From Legionella jamestowniensis (GTDB lineage: Bacteria; Pseudomonadota; Gammaproteobacteria; Legionellales; Legionellaceae): a stretch of DNA of 64,000 nucleotides. The translations under genes and the position numbers were made by a program. Positions within the stretch are counted from its first letter, which is position 1. The number at the start of each line of letters is the position of its first letter. The stretch lies in contig NZ_LNYG01000013.1 in assembly GCF_001467745.1 (NCBI RefSeq), forward strand, positions 679,909 through 743,908, in the 5' to 3' direction. The notes beneath the pieces were generated by a model that made no database searches, was not told where the DNA came from, and saw only the letters and a list, made by a program, of their open reading frames with translations. This document shows positions 25,799 through 32,953 of this stretch, in pieces.

Positions 25799-27166
25799 AT
25801 GAAGAAATCACTACTACTTAGTTTACTAATCCCCTCTCTGATCCAAGCTGGCAGCTTTATGCCTAGCCAATCTGATTACTATTACGAATTAGGAGGAACA
25901 TCTAATTTATTTATTCCACCCGTCAATAAAGATCAAACACTGGTTATTGGTGCAGATATAGATGGCCGTATGGGCTTTTCCTGTAGCGGTTTTAATCCTG
26001 TGGTATCCATTACCAATACTTTTCAGGATTTAAAGAAATCAGCATTAAATATCCCTGGCGGTGTAATTGATAATTTGAAAGGCTCTGTCGCAGGATTTCC
26101 GCTTTATAAGCTACAACAGTCCATGCCTGCTTTATACAATGTTCTACAAAATGCTGCATCTAGCGCGCAAAATGAATTTACCCTCAAAGTTAAAGATTGT
26201 CAGGAAGTCAAACAAGCATTGGAACAAAACCAATCTCCTATGGAAGGCATCTTATCAGTATCAGATAGTCAGGGATGGCTCGATGCTGCCAAACGGGCTA
26301 AGAAGGAAAACGTCGATGTGACCGAAACGTCAAAAAGTATTGCCCAAAAACGAGATGAATACGGTCTACCCTGGATAGGCAGCGATAAAGGCAATGCTGG
26401 CGGTAAATTCCAACGCCCCATTAAGGTGATTAATGATGTAGTCATTGCTGGGTACAACATTCTTTTGGAGAGAAAACCTTTAAATTCCTTGGAGAAACCA
26501 AGTACTAAAATCCCTATGACACTAAGCTGGCCAACGCCTACTGATGCTGCCAATTGGGCAGTTAAGGTTCTAGGTGATATTCAAGTCAGCAGCAGTGAAA
26601 ACAAACAAAATCACGATGCTAAAGCAGGGATAGGCTTATCAGCCTTATTGCAAAGCTGTGCGAACGCTAATACCTGTAGTCAGAACATTGCCAAAGCCTT
26701 ATGGAATTTAGTCAATGGTACATGGACACTGACCGAAGAAAATCTGCATAAAGTCAGCGCCTCCAATTTACTGATTACTGATGAAGTCATTATCACAATT
26801 CAACATTTACCTCGTGAAGAACAGATGCTCACTGTCTCGAAGTTAGCTGAGGAAATTGCTGTCCAAAACATGTTGGATAAAGCCTTAATGATGCGTCGTA
26901 TTTTACAAGCAGGACTGCAAGTACAAGAAGTACAAAACTTAAAACCTGCTATGAACATGGTCCTTTTTGCACTGAAAAAACTGGATGATGACATTCACTC
27001 ATTGTCATTTGAAAACGATGTCCGCAAAAAAATGATGAATGAGACTTTGGGAACCATCATGGACATTCGCCACCAAGCACAAAACCAAAATATCCCAGGC
27101 CAGGATCATGAACAGCCAACAGTAAAAAATGGTGCAATCTACGTCAAAGAAAATAAAGGAGCTTAA
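25799..27166 (+). CDS. TraH-like ICE protein, PFL_4711-like (TIGR03755-type)
   Basis: This 455-residue exported protein has a short signal peptide (LLLSLLIPSLIQAG). It then shows YYYELGGTSNLFIPP and GADIDGRMGFSCSGFNP, followed by a helical C-terminal region (EEQMLTVSKLAEEIAVQNMLDKALMMRRILQAGL). The pattern resembles TraH/TIGR03755 proteins that act in pilus assembly in the periplasm. A GATGCC-ATG start follows the TraU-like gene by 9 bp. Confidence 0.8.
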   Translation: MKKSLLLSLLIPSLIQAGSFMPSQSDYYYELGGTSNLFIPPVNKDQTLVIGADIDGRMGFSCSGFNPVVSITNTFQDLKKSALNIPGGVIDNLKGSVAGFPLYKLQQSMPALYNVLQNAASSAQNEFTLKVKDCQEVKQALEQNQSPMEGILSVSDSQGWLDAAKRAKKENVDVTETSKSIAQKRDEYGLPWIGSDKGNAGGKFQRPIKVINDVVIAGYNILLERKPLNSLEKPSTKIPMTLSWPTPTDAANWAVKVLGDIQVSSSENKQNHDAKAGIGLSALLQSCANANTCSQNIAKALWNLVNGTWTLTEENLHKVSASNLLITDEVIITIQHLPREEQMLTVSKLAEEIAVQNMLDKALMMRRILQAGLQVQEVQNLKPAMNMVLFALKKLDDDIHSLSFENDVRKKMMNETLGTIMDIRHQAQNQNIPGQDHEQPTVKNGAIYVKENKGA

Positions 27167-27168
27167 TC

Positions 27169-28722
27169 ATGATCGTCTTTAACCCTTTATCCCTCTACAC
27201 CACCTATCTAGGCTGGCAACAGTATGAGGTTCTATTTAACGCCCTGTGGCAAACAGGGCTGTTATATCTTGGCTTTTTGGCCATTGGCTATCGCTTTCTT
27301 AAAAATGTGCTTAATCCAGCTGGCGCTTTTTATGCTGTGGAACATGCTTTAAATAATTTCCTTTATGAATTGGCAGTCACTTTCCTGATATGCAGTTTAT
27401 TTGTCTATCCTTGCGTACCATTGGAAACCAAAGCCTTACAATTTAAACCCCTATGTGGACTAAAGAACCCAACGACTGCGGTCATTGGCGACAGCGGCAC
27501 AACTTATGATGAAGCCTTTGCAGATCTACTGACTAACCAGGTCAAAATTCCTATAGGCTTTGCCATTATCCAGAATTTCATGTCGAGCTTCACTTACAGC
27601 CTTATGAAGGTAACGGGTTGCACCGATAGTTTGCAATCTATTCAAGGCGATTTGGTATCAACCTATCTACCCCAAAGCGTTCGCAAACAAGCATTGGATT
27701 TTCATAGGCAATGTTTTATTGAAGCAAGAACTCAATTCAATAGTGAAAAGCATGAAGCCAGTGAGTTAGATCCTATGCTCAAACGCTATGGTGGTGAAGA
27801 TGATTTAAACTGGATGGGTTCTAAAATTCTGCAAAAGATGTATTACAGCAAACTTCACGCTCGCCAACCCGTGTCAGGATTTACCTTTCATCAAGCCCCA
27901 AATCGCAATCTTGAAAAAGCAGCTAATCGTGGCGATATTCCACCCGAACGATTGCCAGAAGATGGATATCCAAGCTGTCAGCAATGGTGGAACAAAATCA
28001 AAACTGACCTGGTTGAAGTCTCTAATCAGGCCAGTGTTTTTAACAAGCATCTAAATTACTACGCCATGCTCGATAGAGTTCGCCAATATAAAGTGAAACA
28101 CCCAAAAGCCTGGAAAGCAGACATCAGCGCAGAAGATTTTATTGCGAAAATGCTCTTGCAAGAAAGCAAAGACATGCAGACCAGTTCTGTGCAAAACCTC
28201 ATGGATAATAACAATGGAAAGGTCGCATCTGCCATTACCCATAGCCTGGTCAATGTCGGACAATGGACAAAATCATGGACATCCACCCCATTAAAAAGAG
28301 AAGCAATCATGCAAACCCTGCCCGTCATGCAAGCGTTTTTCATGTTCTTTTTAATCATTTTAACGCCAATGGTATTGTCCTTAAGTTGCTATAGTCCAAG
28401 AGCGTTGGGCAGTCTGTGCGCCTTGTTTGTTATGGCTATCTTTCTTCAATACCTCTGGCATCTGGTCGGATTTCTCGAACGCTCTGTGCTTGATCCATTA
28501 GGGGAAAACGATGCTATTTCGGCCATGAAGAATATGGCTGTAATGTTTTACTTTGTAGCACCCGTTTTGTTACTCAGATTATCTAGTCATTTTGGCGGTG
28601 ACGCTGGTGCAGGTCTTATGGATTTAGTCAGCGGTACTGAACGCCATAGCGATAACGTAAGTCAATCAGGTATGCAGGTAGCTAAAACAGGCGTTAAAGT
28701 GATATCAGGAGGTCTTCGATGA
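27169..28722 (+). CDS. TraG N-terminal-like membrane protein
   Basis: This 517-residue protein has membrane segments near both ends (around 25-45 and 65-85, and a cluster at about 385-475: ILTPMVLSLSCY, LCALFVMAIFLQYLWHLVGF, MAVMFYFVAPVLLLRL). A long periplasmic loop with several Cys lies between them. This is the TraG_N architecture, involved in pilus assembly and mating-pair stabilisation. It starts 2 bp after the TraH-like gene. The large C-terminal exclusion domain of F TraG is absent, as is usual for this ICE class. Confidence 0.82.
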   Translation: MIVFNPLSLYTTYLGWQQYEVLFNALWQTGLLYLGFLAIGYRFLKNVLNPAGAFYAVEHALNNFLYELAVTFLICSLFVYPCVPLETKALQFKPLCGLKNPTTAVIGDSGTTYDEAFADLLTNQVKIPIGFAIIQNFMSSFTYSLMKVTGCTDSLQSIQGDLVSTYLPQSVRKQALDFHRQCFIEARTQFNSEKHEASELDPMLKRYGGEDDLNWMGSKILQKMYYSKLHARQPVSGFTFHQAPNRNLEKAANRGDIPPERLPEDGYPSCQQWWNKIKTDLVEVSNQASVFNKHLNYYAMLDRVRQYKVKHPKAWKADISAEDFIAKMLLQESKDMQTSSVQNLMDNNNGKVASAITHSLVNVGQWTKSWTSTPLKREAIMQTLPVMQAFFMFFLIILTPMVLSLSCYSPRALGSLCALFVMAIFLQYLWHLVGFLERSVLDPLGENDAISAMKNMAVMFYFVAPVLLLRLSSHFGGDAGAGLMDLVSGTERHSDNVSQSGMQVAKTGVKVISGGLR

Positions 28723-28727
28723 AGACC

Positions 28728-28892
28728 TTATTTAGACTCAAGGGATTCATTGTATTCACGAATACTAATCAAGCCCTTATCAAATTTTTCTTGAGCCTCA
28801 TAAACAGTCAAATAGCGTTTAGCAGGTTTATCCTCGGCTACGCCAACAAGGGCATCAAGAACTACCGCCAACAAGCGAAATACCTTTCTCAT
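28728..28892 (-). CDS. antisense small ORF, SHOCT-like peptide
   Basis: This 54-residue minus-strand ORF lies in the only sizeable gap of the conjugation operon. It reads MRKVFRLLAVVLDALVG, then AKRYLTVYEAQEKFDKGLISIREYNESLE, the latter very like the short SHOCT/oligomerisation motif (leading helix, G-L-I, E-Y/F). An AGGGA lies about 10 bp upstream. It competes with a plus-strand ORF of 63 residues (28719-28910) that has the better ribosome site but a less protein-like composition. I favour the minus-strand frame, with limited confidence. Confidence 0.45.
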   Translation of the reverse strand: MRKVFRLLAVVLDALVGVAEDKPAKRYLTVYEAQEKFDKGLISIREYNESLESK

Positions 28893-28906
28893 TTGGAGCT
28901 ATCCCT

Positions 28907-29236
28907 ATGATTAAACATTACATCCGTTCATTCATTATAGTACTGATTCAAGCCATTTTACCAATCATTGGTTTATTGATAATTGCTCCTTGGATTATCA
29001 ATACAAATATTCTTACTCGTTGGCAACATACATTCGCTAATATACAACCGTTGTTTCTAGGCTTACATGGACTACTTTATCTGGCTTTGATTTTGTTATG
29101 GCCAAAGCTGGTCACACGCATACAGATTAATAATCAACTCTCATCCGAACAACTCAAAACAGCCCTCAAAGTCCGCTGGTATCTACTGGCTATTTTCTTA
29201 TTTATTGATGCACTGATGATTTGGAGAATGTTATGA
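28907..29236 (+). CDS. small membrane protein of the conjugation operon
   Basis: This 109-residue protein has three to four membrane helices (about 8-30, 48-66 and 88-107). It lies directly upstream of, and overlaps by 4 bp, the coupling-protein gene. GGAGCTATCCCT precedes the ATG. It has no recognised family; a partner of TraD in the membrane is a fair guess from position alone. Confidence 0.7.
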   Translation: MIKHYIRSFIIVLIQAILPIIGLLIIAPWIINTNILTRWQHTFANIQPLFLGLHGLLYLALILLWPKLVTRIQINNQLSSEQLKTALKVRWYLLAIFLFIDALMIWRML

Positions 29237-31230
29237 GCGAATATCCTATTAATAACCTATTTCGGGAACCAACCGAAGCCTGGTCAGCGATTACCTGTTT
29301 GTCTTTGGCTCTACTCGCTTATAGCCAACCACATCTGTTCTTGCTTACGCAAACAATGAGTCTATATGCAGCGATTACACTATCAATCCCTGGTGTCTTT
29401 AGAGCATGGCAAGCAATAAAGGTTAAGCGATATCAGCACAGACTTTTAGCCATGCCAACCTATGCCCTATCCACCACAGAAATTCCTTTATCCAAAAACT
29501 GGCTATTTCTAGGTAAAGGTTTCCGCTGGCGACCAAGCCATACCCAAAAGCTGCATCAAATCAAACAGGTCAAAAATGAAAAGTTCATGCAAAGGAGCTA
29601 TAGCTATCAGCTGGCCAGACAATTCTGCCAAAACCATGAACACACTCGATTAGCAAAATGGCTTAACAACCGCTCCAAGTTAAATCCATTCAGACCCGAT
29701 CCTCCCGTCGGAGGAAGTCCTTTCCTTCACGGAGTTGGAGAAGAAGATAAACCAGTTTACATTCCTCAAGATGTACGTGTAGGTCATACTTTTGTGGTTG
29801 GTACTACCAGAGTCGGCAAAACTCGATTAGCCAGTATTCTGATTAACCAGGACATCCGAAACGGTGATGCCGTTATTGTTGTAGACCCTAAAGGCGACCA
29901 GGACTTGGTTAGAGACATGATGGCTGCCTGTAAGGTATCAGGCAGAACAGAAGATTTCAAAATCGTTCACTTAGGCTTTCCAGAGAAATCCGCACGATAT
30001 AATCCTCTCAAAAATTTCGACCAAATCAGTGAAGTGGCTACACGAATCACCGATGCAATATCCGCAGAAGGTGAAGGGAAGCAATTTGCAGCCTTTGCAT
30101 GGAAATATGTTAATATCGTTGCCATTTGTCTTGAAGAAATGAAACAACCCATTACCTACCAATCCATAGCCTTTTATATCAGTCGATTAGATCAACTATT
30201 GATGACATATGCCGACACCATTCTACCCAATCACTATCCCAAATATCATCAAGAGATTGAAGCTATTATAGAGGAACATGACAGCAAGATTGGTAAAAAC
30301 AATAAAACCAAATCCCCTATGGAACGCCACCAGGCAGTCATTCAATATGTCAAAGACCACATCAACAAAACCATCAAAAGCAACAATGCCGAAGCGCTTC
30401 ACGACCAAATCCTGATAGACCTTTATGATGCAGCTATTATGGATAAACACTACTATGAAAAAATCACAGCCAGCGTCGGCCCTGTATTGTCTGAAATCAA
30501 TAAAAGTAATGCTTCAAAAATTCTATCGTCAAAGGCCAAAGCAGGTGACATTGAGCTGATGGATGTGATTAAAAATAAGAAAGTGCTTTATATTGGTTTA
30601 GATAGTTTAACTAATCCTAATATTGCCCAAGCAGTGGGTAAAGCTTTTTTGTCAGATCTGGTTTCTACAGCTGGTAAAATTTACAAGGAACCCAATGCTC
30701 GTTATATATTGAATCTGCATTGTGATGAGCTGTCAGAGATTATCCAGGATTCTTTTGTGAAGATTCTCAATAAAGCGGGCGGTGCTGGTTTTCAAGTGAC
30801 CGCTTACGCTCAAACTATTCAAGATATGGAAGTTGCACTGGGTTCCAGGGCTAAAGCAGAAGTATCCGAGGGAAATTTTAATACCCTAATTATGCTGCGT
30901 GTTAAAAATGAAGAAACAGCCAATTTACTGGTTAAAGTGCTGCCTCAAGTTGGAGTTATTGGACATACCCAAGTTTCTATGGTTAATGATACACCTCATG
31001 GGGAAGATGGGGTTTATTTTAATACAACCAATGAGGACAGAGTACAAACTTCTTCTGTGCCTATGATTGGAGTAGAGGATATTATTTCTTTGCCAAAGGG
31101 GCAGGCTTTTGTTTTAGTAAATGGGGGAGAACTTTATAAAGTAAGAGTTCCTTTACCTTTAAGCCACAAAGATAAGTCATCTGATATCTATTCAATGAAA
31201 TTGAAAATCAATCAACTACCAGAAAATTAA
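29233..31230 (+). CDS. traD: TraD-like type IV coupling protein
   Basis: This 665-residue VirD4/TraD-family ATPase brings the relaxase-DNA complex to the transfer channel. It has two N-terminal membrane helices, Walker A (VGTTRVGKTRLAS, near residue 190) and VIVVDPKGDQDLV. Further on are NLHCDELSEI (Walker B region) and FQVTAYAQTIQDMEVALGSRAKAEV, characteristic of the SXT/TOL TraD subfamily. The ATG at 29233 overlaps the upstream stop. It is the last gene of the transfer operon. No relaxase follows. Confidence 0.9.
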   Translation: MSEYPINNLFREPTEAWSAITCLSLALLAYSQPHLFLLTQTMSLYAAITLSIPGVFRAWQAIKVKRYQHRLLAMPTYALSTTEIPLSKNWLFLGKGFRWRPSHTQKLHQIKQVKNEKFMQRSYSYQLARQFCQNHEHTRLAKWLNNRSKLNPFRPDPPVGGSPFLHGVGEEDKPVYIPQDVRVGHTFVVGTTRVGKTRLASILINQDIRNGDAVIVVDPKGDQDLVRDMMAACKVSGRTEDFKIVHLGFPEKSARYNPLKNFDQISEVATRITDAISAEGEGKQFAAFAWKYVNIVAICLEEMKQPITYQSIAFYISRLDQLLMTYADTILPNHYPKYHQEIEAIIEEHDSKIGKNNKTKSPMERHQAVIQYVKDHINKTIKSNNAEALHDQILIDLYDAAIMDKHYYEKITASVGPVLSEINKSNASKILSSKAKAGDIELMDVIKNKKVLYIGLDSLTNPNIAQAVGKAFLSDLVSTAGKIYKEPNARYILNLHCDELSEIIQDSFVKILNKAGGAGFQVTAYAQTIQDMEVALGSRAKAEVSEGNFNTLIMLRVKNEETANLLVKVLPQVGVIGHTQVSMVNDTPHGEDGVYFNTTNEDRVQTSSVPMIGVEDIISLPKGQAFVLVNGGELYKVRVPLPLSHKDKSSDIYSMKLKINQLPEN

Positions 31231-31323
31231 CCCACCATGCCAATGGATGGTTTCTCCAGTTTTATTTGTTCAATATGAGATGAATGGATTCGTGATTCAA
31301 GTGATGTATCCAGTATTGCGGAT

Positions 31324-32193
31324 CTAATATTGCATTGTATTTTTTACTGGGATTCCAAACGGGGCAAAAAGTGTTTTCCCATTAATTTGTACTTGGGTGA
31401 ACAATTTAATAAATCCCGCTTTATTGGGCTCAATATGAAATTGTAATTCGGGTCCTCCACGTTCAGCCTTATTTTGGGGTTCTTTCCACATAGGATGAAC
31501 GTGGGTAACGGTTTTAAAGTCTTCATTAAAACCAACGATGTGAGCATAGGCACCCATAATTGGTTCTAACGTATGAACTGGGTTTCCCTTGGCATCAACA
31601 ATATCTATTTTACCCATGGCTGGTTGCCCCACTTGTAATGGTGTTTTATCAAAAGATAATTTGAACTGATAGCCATCAACAGTGCTTTCAAATAAAGGCT
31701 GGTGATCAATATGACCTCCTAATCCCTTAATGTTTTTAGGAGATGGAAAATCAGCAATAATATATTCCTGAATTTTTGTATTCGCAGGCAATAGATCGGC
31801 CCATGCACGATAAGAAGCATTTTTGAGGATAGGCTGCCACTCAAATTGGTAAACACCGGGTGTCGTTGTTTCAACTGGATGAACATGGCTGTAGTCCATG
31901 AGATTGTCATCAATAATCAATAAATGAATCTTTTGTGTATGTGCCTCAACAAGATCGTTTAGGGTAACTGGGTTATTATTTGTTGTTTTAGATAACTTGA
32001 GGAAGACTAGTTTCTTATCCTTTTTTTCAATTATCCTCTGAATTGATAATCGCATGGTAGCACTTTGCTGTGACTTCGATGAATTTTTTGAGGGATTTTT
32101 CATCGCATGATGATGTGAATTTCCAGCAATAGCAATTCCATAATACGAATTGCTTAATAGCAAACCAATGAGGGCAATGATAAATTTTTTCAC
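31324..32193 (-). CDS. secreted His-rich protein of the metal region
   Basis: This roughly 289-residue exported protein has an N-terminal signal (VKKFIIALIGLLLSNSYYGIAIA) followed at once by NSHHHAMKN. Two beta-sandwich-like repeats each contain an H-V-H-P motif (DYSHVHPVE and VTHVHPMWKE), and GGHIDHQP lies between them. This suggests periplasmic metal binding, perhaps copper, as for YtkA/FixH-like domains found beside copper efflux genes. The GTG at 32193, with GGAG upstream, gives the best signal peptide; a TTG at 32220 is the alternative. It is divergent from the efflux operon. Confidence 0.65.
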   Translation of the reverse strand: MKKFIIALIGLLLSNSYYGIAIAGNSHHHAMKNPSKNSSKSQQSATMRLSIQRIIEKKDKKLVFLKLSKTTNNNPVTLNDLVEAHTQKIHLLIIDDNLMDYSHVHPVETTTPGVYQFEWQPILKNASYRAWADLLPANTKIQEYIIADFPSPKNIKGLGGHIDHQPLFESTVDGYQFKLSFDKTPLQVGQPAMGKIDIVDAKGNPVHTLEPIMGAYAHIVGFNEDFKTVTHVHPMWKEPQNKAERGGPELQFHIEPNKAGFIKLFTQVQINGKTLFAPFGIPVKNTMQY

Positions 32194-32436
32194 AATAATT
32201 TTGGCTCCAAGGACACTCAACCGTTCTGTATCATTATATCGTAGATAAACACTAACTACCTAGGTTTCAATTAACCGCTTTATATGATTACTGTTTTTTT
32301 TAGAGTTTATACAACATCTCATTCAATTGCTTAAATCAGTTTAGCGAATTAAAGTATAAGAAAAATTAGATATGCTTAAGATAATTCACTTTATTTTAAG
32401 TTATTATTAGGTAATCTATTTATCGATGGAACTATC

Positions 32437-32601
32437 ATGAGTGATATGGAGATCTTGGAGTATTTTCCTGAAGCAAGAGCCGAAGAGGAAAAAGAAAAAG
32501 CTCTCTGTTTTCACCCAAAAAATAGTAATCATGCACAAAATAATCTAGTCTATCTTTTGGATTGGGAAGAAGAGTTTGATGTTATCCGTTCAATCAATTA
32601 G
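32437..32601 (+). CDS. small hypothetical protein
   Basis: This is a 54-residue acidic peptide (begins MSDMEILEYFPEARAEEEKEK, ends DWEEEFDVIRSIN). It has no signal peptide or membrane helix. The ribosome site is weak (ATGGAACT). No relative was recognised. It sits alone between the His-rich protein gene and the decayed lipoprotein gene. Confidence 0.35.
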   Translation: MSDMEILEYFPEARAEEEKEKALCFHPKNSNHAQNNLVYLLDWEEEFDVIRSIN

Positions 32602-32664
32602 AGCTATTTATTTTGACTGGTGATTGAATGACAGTCTATATTTTAATTATTTCCTTTTAAAATC

Positions 32665-32818
32665 ATGGATAAAAATCATCATAAAACAAAGTCATTGGTT
32701 TATTTTAGCCTGCTGTTTATTACTTGCTGTTTGTACAAACAGTGGAGCTGCCAACGATAGTACAAAGAATTAAAATATTCATGTCGCGCAAGGCCATGGA
32801 GGTGGCAGTGGTCGTTAA
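32665..32818 (+). pseudogene. decayed copy of small Gly/His lipoprotein
   Basis: An ATG at 32665 opens MDKNHHKTKS and then must shift frame to continue as HWFILACCLLLAVCTNSGAANDSTKN, a signal/lipobox-like stretch. A stop interrupts it before NIHVAQGHGGGSGR and the final stop. The Gly-His tail and size match the three intact small lipoproteins at 44968, 47672 and 56746. It lies directly upstream of a P-type ATPase, as the copy at 44968 does. Confidence 0.5.
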
Positions 32819-32953
32819 CATCAGGGGCTTTAGACTGAATTGTAAGGGTTTGTCATGAGTATTGATTCTCTTATAATACCAACTTAGGCGTTTGAATTTT
32901 TAGGGAAATTAAACTCACATGAATAATAGGTGAGCAGATTCAAAGGATGGACA

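Noticed and set aside
28719-28910. Plus-strand ORF of 63 residues after the TraG-like gene
   Set aside because: It has a strong ribosome site and a stop-start overlap, but its composition (rich in Asn, Phe, Ile and Gln) is not convincing, and the opposite strand reads as a better protein. Left undecided and mentioned with the minus-strand entry.
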